Origin: Lepidostoma basale
Taxonomy: Eukaryota > Arthropoda > Insecta > Trichoptera > Lepidostomatidae
Assembly (NCBI GenBank): GCA_022606425.2
Contig: JAHDVF020001364.1
Coordinates: forward strand, 496,001-560,000
DNA: 64,000 bases
Direction: 5' to 3'
In this document: positions 45,805 to 56,576 of the stretch, piece by piece
Position numbering within the stretch: the first letter of the stretch is position 1
Layout of the letters: the number at the start of each line of letters is the position of its first letter
Made by a program: the position numbers and the translations under genes
Notes under the pieces: generated by a model
What the model saw: only the letters and a program-made list of their open reading frames with translations
The model's database searches: none
Told to the model about the DNA's origin: nothing

Positions 45805-46418
45805 TAGGGATGTGCGATCCGCTCACGAGTCGACTCAAAGAGTCGACTCACTTTGGTGAGCGGTTGAGCGATGATCCTTAAAAAAAGAGCGGCAGCTCAA
45901 TGATCCGTTGGGTGAATCGTTCGACTCTTTTTAGTGAGCTGTTTAGGGATCTGAGTTTTCGCTCGTTTCGCTTAACAAAGTGAGCCGATTCATTTTCGGC
46001 AATCGAAATCAAAAATTTTTGGTCGAGGAGCAAAAAAAAAAAAAAAGGTCACCAATAATTTTTTAATAATTTTTTCCGGCAATCGAAACTAAAATTTTTG
46101 GCCGAGGAGCAAAAAAAAAAAAAAAGGTCACCAATAATTTTTTCCGGCAATCGAAATTAAAATTTTTGGCCGAGGAGCAAAAAAAAAAAAAAGGTCACCA
46201 ATAATTTTTTCCGGCAATCGAAACTAAAATTTTTGGCCGAGGAGCAAAAAAAAAAAAAAAGGTCACCAATTGTGAACCGTGGATCGTTAAAAAGAGTCGG
46301 CTCACTTTGCAAAACGACTCATCTCAGCGAGTCGTGAGTCGACTCAAAGAGTCGACTCACTTTACTGAGCGATTCGTTCAGATCAGATCCCTGAGATGAG
46401 TCGTTTTGCGCATCCCTA
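45805..46418. mobile_element. hAT-like non-autonomous MITE nested in the retrotransposon 3' UTR
   Basis: Ends tagggatgtgcg and, inverted, tagggatgcgca. Subterminal blocks rich in gagtcgactc and gagtcg occur on both sides. Flanking 8-mers ctactaac (left) and gtactaac (right, 2 nt beyond the terminus) look like an imperfect 8-bp duplication. The interior has four copies of a ~66-bp unit with ttttggccgaggagc plus poly-A and ggtcaccaataatt. No coding capacity. Confidence 0.75.
45990..46275 (+). repeat. Four-copy ~66-bp tandem repeat inside the MITE
   Basis: Each unit reads cggcaatcgaaa...ttttggccgaggagc, then a run of 12-15 A, then ggtcaccaata. Copies differ by few substitutions and by A-tract length. 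Confidence 0.85.
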
Positions 46419-46603
46419 CAGTACTAACAAAAATTTATTAGATACTAACCCTAGATGTAATTTGTATATATAACAATCTTCCATAGATTAATCCCTTAAC
46501 CCACTACTACTATTACACAACTACCCTTACTTGAGACTGGCCCAGAACACCCACAAGCGGTGAAAAGCCATAAAAAAAAGAAGAAGAAGAAGAAGAAGAA
46601 GAA

Positions 46604-46618
46604 GCTATAAACCATAGA
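46604..46618 (+). repeat. Target-site duplication, right copy
   Basis: Exact copy of 40274-40288, directly after the GAA-rich tail. Confidence 0.9.
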
Positions 46619-46634
46619 CTAAATGAATTAACAA

Positions 46635-46950
46635 CAACAAACCATCACGCCGTTTCACAGGGGTAGGCAGAAAATAGACTATCCAGTGCCACCTTGACAT
46701 TATATCTTTATATATTATTACGTCAAGATGGCACTGGACTACCACACTACTCGATCCTGACACACATCTCTAGATTCCTTTACATTCATACACACGTCGA
46801 CTCTTCCGACTTCTAACATGGCTGAACTTCAAAATTGATTAATTTGTCCATTCCATATCTTCCTCGACTCCGTACTCCATTGACATCGATAACATACAAT
46901 TTTGTCTCAACCACTATTTCTTCATTCATGCGTTCCGTTTGTCTAAATCA
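46635..46950 (-). mobile_element. Divergent family A fragment with (CAA)n tail
   Basis: aacaacaacaaaccatcacg tail and 3' block; interrupted near 46685-46735 by a short self-complementary stretch containing agatggcactgga. Confidence 0.7.
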
Positions 46951-47165
46951 GTGATGAACCCCTGCTGATTTATTTTATTTTCCATGGACCCCCTGAATGA
47001 GAATGAGCTAAAAAAAAAAAAGGTCGCCGTAAACCTTGCGCGGACCCCCAGACGTTGTTCAGGGACCCCCAAATCAATTTTAATTTTCCACGGAATTCGA
47101 AAATAAAACCACAAACAAAAACATGTCTCTCTGCCGTTAAAATTAATTTGTTTTCCTAATTTCAA
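46951..47165. repeat. Unclassified non-autonomous repeat
   Basis: Contains cctgctgattt, an A-run, ggtcgccgtaaacc and gcgcggacccccagacg. Resembles insect hAT-type non-autonomous DNA, but ends were not resolved. Confidence 0.35.
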
Positions 47166-47384
47166 GATGTTGTAATTTTCTAATCACCGAGTATTTTAGA
47201 AGCCAATACTAAGACCCAGGAATCAATCAGATATATAATATCACCAATTTAGGAAGTGTTCACACTATTGAAATTAATCACCTTGAAATTAATAAACTCC
47301 AGAATAGTATCAAGAACTAATGTTGTAAGAATTGGTCGAAGACTTGAGAGTGGACATTAGGTTTTAACCACCCAGAAGAGTACC

Positions 47385-47565
47385 GTAAATATTATGGTGT
47401 TTAACTTCTCCGGCGATACGATAATACCGGTACGGCTGCGCCTACAAAAAATGCATTACTATTTTTTTCCCCGAATACTGAACGATACTGGCATTTGTGA
47501 ACCAATTGTCACAGATGTTACAAGTTTTTAGTAATGTTACTATAATAATGACGGAGTAATTCTCA
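47385..47565. repeat. Dispersed repeat shared (inverted) with 57595-57765
   Basis: gaacgatactggcatttgtg, caattgtcacagatgttaca and acaagtttttag appear reverse-complemented at 57595-57765. Confidence 0.65.
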
Positions 47566-47950
47566 TTTTAAATATTCAGTGACGTCATCACTTTTATATT
47601 GCTTGTCAACCTTTTCAATATCAGGCTTCGACTTATGTGTGATTTCACAACACAAATGCAGTCCGATAATTATATGTGAAAAGATAAAGAAAACGGTTGT
47701 TTCGTGGAATATAAATCAAACAAACAAAAAAATGTCCGGATCGTCCAGTTGTCAACAAGTGCAGCATCTAAAAGAACATTATGTGTTAAATTATTTTTAT
47801 TTTGTTATTTTATTTGATACCATTGTATTTATTTTAGATTTATTTTGTGGAGGTTTTAGTTTCTAACTGTGCACGGGAGATGCCTATTTGTGGCGATGAG
47901 GTTCGCAACCCATCACACCGCGTCTCTCGCGGGGGCGAAAAGAGAAGGAT
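47566..47950. other. Spacer with a fortuitous 95-codon ORF
   Basis: No family recognised; AT-rich. Confidence 0.4.
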
Positions 47951-47954
47951 GGAG

Positions 47955-48040
47955 TGCCGCATCGGTTAAAGTGTGGCAGTCGATTCTTTCTGGCTACCCT
48001 TTAGGGGAGACGGCGTGATGGTTAGTTAGTTAGTTAAGAT
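47955..48040 (+). mobile_element. Family A 3' tip with (TTAG)n
   Basis: aaagtgtggcagtcgattct, ggagacggcgtgatggttag and ttag repeats. Confidence 0.8.
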
Positions 48041-48646
48041 AAAGAAGATTTTGTTCTTCTCATTTATCTTGTCACAATGTCAATTGTGTTAAATAAATAA
48101 ATGATCTGATCGGACTGACCAATGGTTAAATATTTACGAAAAATATTTTTTTTCTTCTGAATTTTATTTTGTTGAGTTCAAAAAACGTAGGGTACCTTAC
48201 TTCTAGACAGAATAATGTGAAATTTAATGTTTAGTTGTAAATATTTCTGGTCCATGGACCATAGATCCAAAAGTGACAGTTCATTTATTATCTTTGTTAC
48301 TATCTGTCAGATAGAACGTCGATTTTTAAATGTTTAATAAAATATTTCCACGCTTTCGCCAACAAATGAAATCTCCTCTCCTGCGTACTTTTTAATTGTA
48401 CAAAAATAGTACGCAGAGGACTTAGTGTCACACTATTTTGATCTTACAACTGTAATTGCAGTACAACTGGCAATTACTGAAACATCACACAAATCAAATA
48501 ATGATGTTTTGAGATGGAATAATAACCAAACTTGGAATCGTCACCTGAAAGCATTGCTATTTAATTTACCACTGCGATAACGACAATACTACTATAATTC
48601 AATATCTTGTTGCTTGGTTAATATACGTGCTTTCACACAATTCAAC
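48041..48646. other. 5' flank of the 14-finger gene
   Basis: AT-rich; no repeats recognised. Likely holds the promoter and 5' UTR, but no core promoter element can be assigned. Confidence 0.4.
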
Positions 48647-50512
48647 ATGGAATCAAAATCAGATATAATTTCAGAGTCAAGAGTGAAAATAGTTCCTGGA
48701 AAAAATGTCGGAAATAACGACAGCTGTGTTATGAGTGTTAAAAAGGAACCAAATGAAAAACCGAATAATGTAGCCGAAGTATTTATAAAGACAGAGTTGG
48801 AGTATCTAATGTGCGGTGGTGACATCTCAGTTCCTTCCATTAAAAAGGAACAGCGAAATGAACAGTATACTTCAGTCAAGTTCCCAATTAAAATCGAGCC
48901 AGGAACTCCAATATGGGGCATTTACAGTGAAAAAAATATTTCCAAACACGAATTAAGAGTAGAATCAAACGTTGCCGTTTGCAATTTTCCTGTCACAACG
49001 ACGACAAAGGACTTGTCAGCTGAATCAGTTGGTTTCGCCAATTTTTTTGTTAAAGACGAATCAGACTTCTCGACTCAAGCAAGCAGTTCTCCCGCCTTCT
49101 TGAACGAACAACTCGTTCATGAAACAGACGATACATTAGAGTCGCATCTCAAGAAAGAGCCAGGACCATCAATTTCGTGGGAGGTGTGCAATCAGTCGTC
49201 AAATTCTATTTTAGAGATTCCCGTCAGTATTGAAATCGAGTCACCTTTCGTAAAAGATGTCGGGGAAATTTGTCTTTTAAACACCAATGTTACAGACGAA
49301 AATAAATCAAGCGATTTAATAGATAAAGGCTTTCCGTGTACAGTATGCGAAAAAACTTTTTCTAGGAAACCATATTTAACAAGCCACATGATAACTCATT
49401 CCGAAGAAAAGCCGTTTTCATGTTTGATTTGTAACCGGAAATTTTCTCGAAAAGCAGATTTAAACAGTCACCAATTAGTGCACTCTACTGAAAAATCTTT
49501 TTCATGTACGATTTGTGATAAACAGTTTTCACGAAAGACGCGCTTATCGGGTCACATGTTAACGCATTCTGGTAGAAAATCGTTTACCTGTTCTATTTGT
49601 GATAAAAGTTTTTTTCAAAAAACATATTTAACGCGACACATTTTAACCCACTCCGTAGAAAAACCATTCAAATGTGCAACCTGCGATCAATCATTCAAAT
49701 TGAAGTCATCGTTAACGAGTCACGAGTTAAGTCACACTGGAGAAAAGCAGTTCTGTTGTACAGTCTGTGATAAACGATTCACTTGCAATTCAGGTTTGAA
49801 CCACCATAAAAAGACTCACTCGGGCATAAGACCTTTCTCGTGTCCTATTTGTGGTAAATGTTTTTCACAAAAGTCTCATTTAAGGTGTCACATGGTCACT
49901 CATACAGGAGAAAAACCGTTTGTGTGTTCGTTTTGTAATAAAGGTTTTGCCCTTAAACCCCAATTAACAAATCACCTGCTAACGCATTCCGGGAACAAAC
50001 AATTTTTCTGTACAGTTTGTGAACGAGGATTTCTATTGAAAGATCGCTTAACGCGTCACATGTTTACTCATTCAAAGAACAAAGCCTTTAGTTGTTCAAT
50101 TTGTAGTAAATCTTTTTCTCTGCAATGTCATTTAACGAGCCATATGTTGATACATTCCGAAGAAAAGCCGTTTTCTTGTTCATTTTGTAATCAAAGGTTT
50201 TTGCAAAACGCCCGCTTGTCACGCCACATGTTGACACACACCGGAAAAAAGCCCTTTTCGTGCTCGGATTGTGGTAAAAGCTTTTCCCAGAAAGCGCATT
50301 TAGCGGGTCATATGTTTGTTCATTCCGGCGAGAAGCCATTTTCTTGTTCCGTATGCGAAAAAAAGTTTTCCCGGAAATCATTCTTGACGCGTCATATGTT
50401 GATCCATTCCGGCGAGAAGCCGTATTCGTGTACGATGTGCACAAAATTGTTTACTCGGAGGCTGCAGCTACAACGTCACGTGTCATCTCACAAAGTTTGT
50501 GATCTCACTTGA
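48647..50512 (+). CDS. C2H2 zinc-finger protein, 14 fingers, SUMO-motif-rich N-terminus
   Basis: Intronless; about 621 residues from the ATG at 48647. An upstream in-frame TTG is less likely, because MESKS here matches MDSKF of the paralogue at 40094. The N-terminal ~230 residues are acidic, without a recognised domain, and carry repeated psi-K-x-E motifs (VKKEP, IKTE, IKKE, IKIE, VKDE, LKKEP). Fourteen tandem C2H2 fingers follow, from FPCTVC to YSCTMC, with H(S/T)GEKPF-type linkers. Probable nuclear transcriptional regulator. Same layout as the minus-strand paralogue, on the far side of the retrotransposon. Confidence 0.9.
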   Translation: MESKSDIISESRVKIVPGKNVGNNDSCVMSVKKEPNEKPNNVAEVFIKTELEYLMCGGDISVPSIKKEQRNEQYTSVKFPIKIEPGTPIWGIYSEKNISKHELRVESNVAVCNFPVTTTTKDLSAESVGFANFFVKDESDFSTQASSSPAFLNEQLVHETDDTLESHLKKEPGPSISWEVCNQSSNSILEIPVSIEIESPFVKDVGEICLLNTNVTDENKSSDLIDKGFPCTVCEKTFSRKPYLTSHMITHSEEKPFSCLICNRKFSRKADLNSHQLVHSTEKSFSCTICDKQFSRKTRLSGHMLTHSGRKSFTCSICDKSFFQKTYLTRHILTHSVEKPFKCATCDQSFKLKSSLTSHELSHTGEKQFCCTVCDKRFTCNSGLNHHKKTHSGIRPFSCPICGKCFSQKSHLRCHMVTHTGEKPFVCSFCNKGFALKPQLTNHLLTHSGNKQFFCTVCERGFLLKDRLTRHMFTHSKNKAFSCSICSKSFSLQCHLTSHMLIHSEEKPFSCSFCNQRFLQNARLSRHMLTHTGKKPFSCSDCGKSFSQKAHLAGHMFVHSGEKPFSCSVCEKKFSRKSFLTRHMLIHSGEKPYSCTMCTKLFTRRLQLQRHVSSHKVCDLT

Positions 50513-50515
50513 AAT

Positions 50516-51210
50516 CTCCGAGTATTGAATTCGATTGTGTTATGCTAGATATAGCAAATAAGAAATATGGATTTAATGATGTGAATGGAAAACCCCCACT
50601 ATTAAAAAATAGCCTTCACCATTGCATATTTTTTTTAATTATAAATGATAGTTACATATTATTTGTAAATTGACTATGACTAATTTAAGAATTTGAGTAG
50701 AAAAATTTAGGAGCTTTTTTTTTTCAAAATTTAAGATCTTTTAAATTGTTCAGAAAGCATACAATTTCCTTTTTTATTAAAAATATAATGAAAAATCTAT
50801 AATTTTCCGAATTATCAAATTTAATGAAAACGTCGGTTTTCTAGAAGTTACGTTTTTACGTTTTATTTTAGGTACATATTCGGCCTTGATAATGCAAGGC
50901 GAAACATGACATCCAAAACTTCAAGAAAACTGACGTTTTCATTCGTATTAACTATTTAATATGAAGTTTTACATAACAATTCAAGAAAGAATAAAAAAGT
51001 GGAATAAAGCTTATTATTTATTATAAATATTTTTTTATTAATTACTTTTATTGCTGTTTTGTTCTATTATATTAGTGAGTTGTAATATTATTATTACGAT
51101 GGTTTTATTTATTTTTATTTGTTGTACTTATAAAAACAAATCTGGAATCTAGGAAAAATCTCACTTGAGAATAAATAAATGAATAGAATTTTTTTATTTA
51201 TTTCCAACCC
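50516..51210. other. 3' flank of the 14-finger gene, AT-rich
   Basis: No ORF or repeat recognised. Confidence 0.4.
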
Positions 51211-51214
51211 TTAT

Positions 51215-51330
51215 TTTGGCGAAAATGGCAGTTTACAATGGATTTCTGGTTCCAACCCATAGGCAAGCGTGGAACTGGGCGATCTATGAAAAGATCAACG
51301 GAAAACCAGATGCTAGGTTTGTTAAAGATT
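51215..51330 (+). mobile_element. Family A-like RT scrap
   Basis: gcagtttacaatggatttct and gcgtggaactgggcg resemble the [10 protein letters not shown]...EAWNW segment. Confidence 0.5.
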
Positions 51331-51490
51331 GCATAAAAATATAAGAAATAAGACGTGGAACAGGAGTTGTCGAATTCGTGGATCGCACAGCGAAATTAAA
51401 GTGGTAATGGACAGAAGATACAATACCCCCTTCTGGGGGCTAGGAAACTTAACGAATATTGCCAGACTTCAAAGACAACGAAATAAAATA

Positions 51491-52375
51491 CAGTAGAACG
51501 TCGTTTATCCGGACTAATTGGGACCAGAGGTGTTCCGGATACCGATTTTCGGATAATAATGATAATGTCCAAAACACGACACCACACGAGTGGAGGCAAT
51601 GGACTCAGACTGCTGTACCAGCATATTGCAATGGTGAAATACATTGTACGGACAATCAAAACACCTGACACAATATTTTCTCAGCCTAACGAAGCCGATG
51701 ACCGAAGGGGATCGTATGCGAAAAATGATGAATTAGGGCCCGGGTTCATACACAAAGGTTACTCGAGGTTGTCCGGCAGAGTATCGTGTGCAAAGGAAGC
51801 AAAACATATAAAAGCGGTACAGACAACAACTCTACAGGTCAGTCATTATTACGACTTCTAACCGACACGAGTCTACGCTATCAAGTCTACGTCACGAGGG
51901 ATTTCGGACTCTCTCCCACCGATCTACGAAGCCACTCGCGAGCTGTAGTAGCTTCTGGCGAGTCTTCGCTTCAGCTGACCGACACTACCGCCCAGCGTAA
52001 CATCGTCCTCAGCTGCTCACCGCCCCGCTGCTATCGACACCCTGCGCAGTTACGATGTCCATCACGAGTTACCATTAATGTATAATTACGATCGATACGA
52101 ACGTCGAAACCTCCACCGTCTTTCAACCCTCTCCACACACTCCAAAAACGTAATCTCTAATAAGTAATGACAGTTTGAAACTGACGAGATGACACGTTGA
52201 AACTCGAACACAGCGGGAAACTGACTGTTCGTAGGGTGCGGAGGAGAACGAGAGAAGGTGTGGTGGGGTAAGCTTAGTCGTCCGTAGGTTACGGTACAGA
52301 ATGCTTCATCATCTCGACTTATCCGGATAATTGACGCTACTGTTAACTGACGTCCGGATAAACGACGTTCTACTG
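51491..52375. mobile_element. Tigger-like non-autonomous element, 885 bp
   Basis: Inverted ends cagtagaacgtcgtttatcc on both sides. Left flank TA (51489-51490); right flank is CA, probably a mutated TA. No transposase coding recognised inside. Confidence 0.82.
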
Positions 52376-52669
52376 CACTGAAACTAGCCTATAACATTAA
52401 GTATTTGACCCCAACCTTACAAGTATACAGACAAACAAAACAACTGGACGTATCAGATATGACCAGATTTGAGACCTTGAAAATTGTACTCATAGTAATC
52501 ACGGAAGAGACAACAGACATACCTTTAAAACGGCATTGCCTCTGGACTAGAAACTATAAAAGAAAACACTTACCAAAAGCACGGAGAAAGACAGGACATC
52601 TAAAATAATGCATAACGGATTGAAATTCTACAACGACCTACTTACCATTTGCTTCAGTCGATATATTCC

Positions 52670-52765
52670 TATTTGACGTAATGGTTTTGAGTGCACCATT
52701 TATTTTGTTTCCAACACCAACCTTTCTTTCGATGTCGTTGTCCATTTTTTCATCTCATGCTTCAT
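52670..52765 (-). mobile_element. Family A RT scrap
   Basis: Minus strand reads [20 protein letters not shown]. Confidence 0.7.
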
Positions 52766-53245
52766 TTTTACAGCTTCGAAGAGATGGGCATCTAATAATC
52801 TATTTCTTTAGATGAATCAGGGGATATTTCGAGAGCTCGGCCGTGCTGGAGGATGTTGGTCTTTTTGTCGCCAATAGATATCTCCGACAGTGACAGCACA
52901 GATTGTTTTACCTACTGGCCGCCAAAACCAATCTGCCTCTTGTGACATCGGTGGGAAGCGCAAATAGTCTGCTGAACACGACCTCCTCGGAGATCGACGT
53001 CTTTCATATTAGTGAAAGTACGTTCATGGGACCAATACCAATGCCGTCTGGAATCTTGGGTAAATACTTTCAAGACGGCATTGCCAATACTCTCGACTTT
53101 AGAAAGCATATTGTCTTTCTAATGTCAAACCATCTCTAAAGCGTTCCTGGTATTATGTTGAATTTATATAATATTTTACTTGTACTCAAAGGATGCCTTA
53201 AATATTTATGCTGTTTGTAAGGTCTTTTGAGTAAATAAACTGATT
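52766..53245 (+). mobile_element. Family J RT C-terminal fragment
   Basis: LPLVTSVGSANSLLNTTSSE and the J 3' UTR (gcgttcctggtattatgttg, ttttgagtaaataaactgat). Confidence 0.83.
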
Positions 53246-53299
53246 TTTATTTTTTCATTTATGTAAAAAAATATATATTTATATAAAAATACAACATCA

Positions 53300-53965
53300 A
53301 ATGAGTAGAGTGATGTCAGGAGTTCCATTAAAGAACACCAAGGAGTTTTTCTACCTCGGGAGCAAAATAACATGGGACGGTCGGTCTAAGAGCGAGGTCG
53401 ACAGCCGTATACATCAGGCTAGGCTTGCATAATAAAAGGTCGAAAATAATATAATCAAATAATATAGACCTAAAACTGAGAATATTCCTCATCAAGACCT
53501 ATGTATGGAGTATCTTGACGTAAAGCTGCGAGACATGGTGCCTATCCGAAAGAGATAAACGGAGACTAGAGGCTTTTGAGATGTGTTCCTATAGAATACT
53601 ATTAGGAATTTCCTGGAGAGACCACATCACAAATGAGGAGGTTCTCCAAAGAATGGAAGGAGGAAGGCACCTGCTCAAGACCTTGTCCGAAAGGCGTGCA
53701 AGATGGATCGGCCATGTAATACGACGAGAAGGCCTTTTGCATGCCATAATGGAGGGTATGACCGAGGGGACAAACTCTAGGGGATGCCCACGCCGAGAGT
53801 ACCTAGAGGATCTGTTGGTGGACGTGCGCTGCTCATCATATGCACATTTCAAAAGAGCCGCACAAAACAGGGAAGAATAGAAGAAATTGCTGCAAATTAA
53901 TCCCAAGATTGAAACATTCTAACTAACCCTTCCTAAGAAACGGAGTGATGGTTTGTTGTTGTTGT
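53300..53965 (+). mobile_element. Family C RT C-terminal fragment
   Basis: KEFFYLGSKITWDGRSKSEV, ILLGISWRDHITNEEVLQRM, RARWIGHVIRREGLLHAIME, AAQNREE; (ttg)n tail at 53955. Confidence 0.87.
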
Positions 53966-54388
53966 AGATATTTTGAAAAGTACATATTTTTACACTTATT
54001 TACTAGGAAACTAGATTTTTGTGAGGGTGATCGTAGTCTAAATATTTCAACATTTTAATCTGAGAGGAATTACGAATATTTTTTTAATACAAAAAAAAAT
54101 ATTAGGCTATGTAATTAAACATTTTTGTCTATGGATGTGATCAGAAAAAATATGTTTTTGACATATACTTAACAAGTGTCTCAGGGACAGCCGACGTGAG
54201 TTGTCATCAAGAATTATATCCCCAAAGCTCTAATTGTATCATTTCAATCAACTTTATGTATGAGGAATGAAAATTAGTATTTTGTACTTTGTCTGAGTTC
54301 ATTTGGAACTTTGCTGGCGTCGCTTCTGGAACAGCAGCTGCGGTAGTCTGGGACAATCGGTGACTGTTCAGTTGGAGCCGGACGTACT
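53966..54388. other. 5' flank of the 9-finger gene
   Basis: AT-rich; no repeats recognised. Confidence 0.4.
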
Positions 54389-55420
54389 ATGGACTACTTG
54401 GAAGAACTAAATCTAGACGAGGAATCTTTAAACATCACAATAGACAAACGATTCTTCTTTGAAAATGATGACATGTACTTAGACACAGAAAATGATTTGA
54501 TTAACCTTCAAGATGGCATGATTAGGCCTGCTCAAGAAAATGATTGTGATTTTATAATTGATGAAATATTATCCTCAGATTTAGTGTGTAATGCGGCATA
54601 CTTTGCTCAGCATGATCTTGAAGAACCAGATGTGCCTAAAGAGATTGACTCGGAAGACAAGACTTATTCGTGTTCGAATTGTAATAAAAGATTTAGAACA
54701 AAAAAAAATTTAAGAGGCCATATGCTCGTCCATTCCGAAGAAAAACCCTTTCAATGTTCAACATGCAAAAAACGGTTTAAGTCAAAGCCATATTTGATAA
54801 GCCATATGTTAAGTCACAGTGCAGAAGAACCATTTCATTGTTCGAAGTGTACCAAACGTTTTAAATCAAAATCGCATTTAAAACATCATTTGCTAATTCA
54901 CACTGATGTAAAACCATTTGAATGTTCGACCTGCAACAAATGTTTTAAATCACTATCAATTTTAAAACATCATTTGTTCACTCACTCTGAAGTAAAACCA
55001 TTTGAATGTTCGACGTGTAACAAACAGTTCATATCGAAACCGAATTTGAAGAATCATATATTAACTCACAGTGGAGAAGAACCGTTTGAGTGTAAGATTT
55101 GCAACAGACGATTTAACGCAAATAAGAATTTAAGATGCCATATGCTGATTCACTCTGAAAAAAAACCATTTGAATGTTCGATGTGTGAAAGATGTTTCAA
55201 AAGAAAATCTGAATTGACGCAACATATGCTCGTTCACTCGGATGTAAAACAATTTTCATGCTCGACGTGTAACTTGGGATTTGTTCGCAGATGCTATTTA
55301 AAAAGCCATATGCTTGTTCACACCGAAGACAAACCGTTCGCATGTTCGATGTGCAATAAATGTTTTAAAAGAAAATCGGAATTAAAACAACACAATCTGC
55401 TTGCTCACTCGGTAAAATAG
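54389..55420 (+). CDS. C2H2 zinc-finger protein, 9 fingers
   Basis: Intronless ORF of 343 residues. A short acidic N-terminus (~85 residues, MDYLEELNLDEESLN) has no recognised domain and lacks the SUMO-motif set of its two neighbours. Nine C2H2 fingers run from YSCSNC to FACSMC. Several linkers are unusual (HSEVKPF, HTDVKPF, HSAEEPF). The last finger ends HNLLAHSVK, with non-canonical histidine spacing, just before the stop. Finger-like codons continue downstream with stops and frame changes (about 55421-55600), which suggests a once longer array. Confidence 0.88.
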   Translation: MDYLEELNLDEESLNITIDKRFFFENDDMYLDTENDLINLQDGMIRPAQENDCDFIIDEILSSDLVCNAAYFAQHDLEEPDVPKEIDSEDKTYSCSNCNKRFRTKKNLRGHMLVHSEEKPFQCSTCKKRFKSKPYLISHMLSHSAEEPFHCSKCTKRFKSKSHLKHHLLIHTDVKPFECSTCNKCFKSLSILKHHLFTHSEVKPFECSTCNKQFISKPNLKNHILTHSGEEPFECKICNRRFNANKNLRCHMLIHSEKKPFECSMCERCFKRKSELTQHMLVHSDVKQFSCSTCNLGFVRRCYLKSHMLVHTEDKPFACSMCNKCFKRKSELKQHNLLAHSVK

Positions 55421-55600
55421 TCTTAATGTCGAACATGTAATTTATCGAACAGGATTTATTAATTCATTCCTAAGAAAAAACATTTGAATGTTTCATTTGC
55501 AACAGACGCTTTCGATGAGAATCATATAACCGCTTACTTATTCAATCGCGAGAAACACTTTTCTTGTTCGATGTGCGATAAATGGTTTCTTATATGATTA
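55421..55600 (+). pseudogene. Decayed C2H2 finger remnants after the 9-finger gene
   Basis: Translation in shifting frames gives finger-like scraps: a linker KKKHLN, CNRRF-like codons near 55500, and FSCSMCDKWF near 55560, with in-frame stops between. This looks like the eroded 3' end of the finger array, so the stop at 55418-55420 may be secondary. Confidence 0.6.
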
Positions 55601-55876
55601 CGTTAAGCAAACATAGTTTTACATCTGGGAAACCTACGCCAAAGTGAACACATTCTTCGCTCCAACGAACTTGAATGTGTGATGTGAACCACTATCCTAC
55701 CAGCCCACCGACCATCATTCTGACCACTGGAATGGTAGTCTAGGAGAGATCAAATGAAGAAGGAGTCGGGTCACCCAGGGTTTACCTAACCACACCACTT
55801 ACGTCCGTCATCAGCGTGTCTTCGTACGCCAGCCAGTCTTTAAGAAGAGAGCCGCTTCAAGCGGTCATTGTTCCCA

Positions 55877-56186
55877 TATGTATTTATTCAATCGAGTGTT
55901 GTTCCCATGTTTATTTATTCAGTCGAGTGTTGTTCCTATGTTTACTTATTAAGTCGAGTGTTGTCTCAATATTGATTTATTTAGTCTTGTGTTGTTCCTA
56001 TGTTTATTTATTCAGTCGAGTGTTGTCCCGATGTTTATTTATTTGGTCTAGTGTTGTAACCATGTTTATTTATTCAGTCGAGTGTTGTCCCAATATTTAT
56101 TTACTTAGTCTAGTGTTGTCGCCATGTTTATTTATTTAATAGAGTGTTGTCCCGATGTTTATTTATTGAATCTACTGTTGCATTCT
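55877..56186. repeat. 31-bp minisatellite downstream of the 9-finger gene
   Basis: About ten copies of atgtttatttattcagtcga + gtgttgttccc, with 2-6 mismatches each. Two further partial copies lie at about 56577-56640 after a ~390-bp unrelated segment, so the array was split or partly re-copied. Confidence 0.88.
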
Positions 56187-56576
56187 TCTATCTGTGTCCT
56201 GTCAGGTCTCCCTAACGTTGACTATCACCATTCATAGCGATGACCTGGGGAAAATATCCAGAGTGGTATCCCCTTGCCTTGTCTGGAGGATTTTCTGTCG
56301 GGGTTACCTTCCTTTAGCTGGGTGTATCCAGTTTTATGGCGCTGGAAGCTCGCCATTCGTCCTCTCTCTATCTGCTATGGCACTAAGTAATATGTGCCAC
56401 ATTGCCCGGGGTTCGCGGGGTCTTTAACCTCTCGTAGACGCTAGAGAGTTGGACTTGATAGTAGTGTTGCTGTTGTAAATGCAACATAGCGCCTTACGAC
56501 ATTTTGTAGAGGCATACTTTCCAGCAAAACATACTCCGTCGTAGCCCTACTACCATTTTGAACCCCCTAGTGTTAC
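56187..56576. other. Unclassified segment interrupting the 31-bp minisatellite
   Basis: No convincing ORF. Relatively GC-rich (cccggggttcgcggggtc near 56406) compared with its flanks. It lies between the main array and its outlying copies, so it is either an insertion or single-copy DNA between two arrays. No terminal repeats seen. Confidence 0.4.

Larger units (their letters stand above)
40289..46603 (+). mobile_element. Full-length I-group non-LTR retrotransposon with intact ORF1 and ORF2
   Basis: The boundaries are set by a 15-bp direct repeat, gctataaaccataga, at 40274-40288 and 46604-46618. A 3' tail of AAG/GAA repeats (about 46579-46603) runs into the right copy. The 5' UTR is about 255 bp, then ORF1, an overlapping ORF2 and a 3' UTR carrying a nested hAT-like MITE (45805-46418). 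ORF2 contains endonuclease, reverse transcriptase and RNase H, an architecture typical of the I group and not of canonical jockey. Both ORFs are free of stops, which suggests a recent insertion. Confidence 0.93.

Noticed and set aside
47579..47866. 95-codon ORF
   Set aside because: AT-rich, no recognised domain, no splice or homology support.
52405..52608. 67-codon ORF after the Tigger-like element
   Set aside because: No recognisable family and no supporting context; probably fortuitous.
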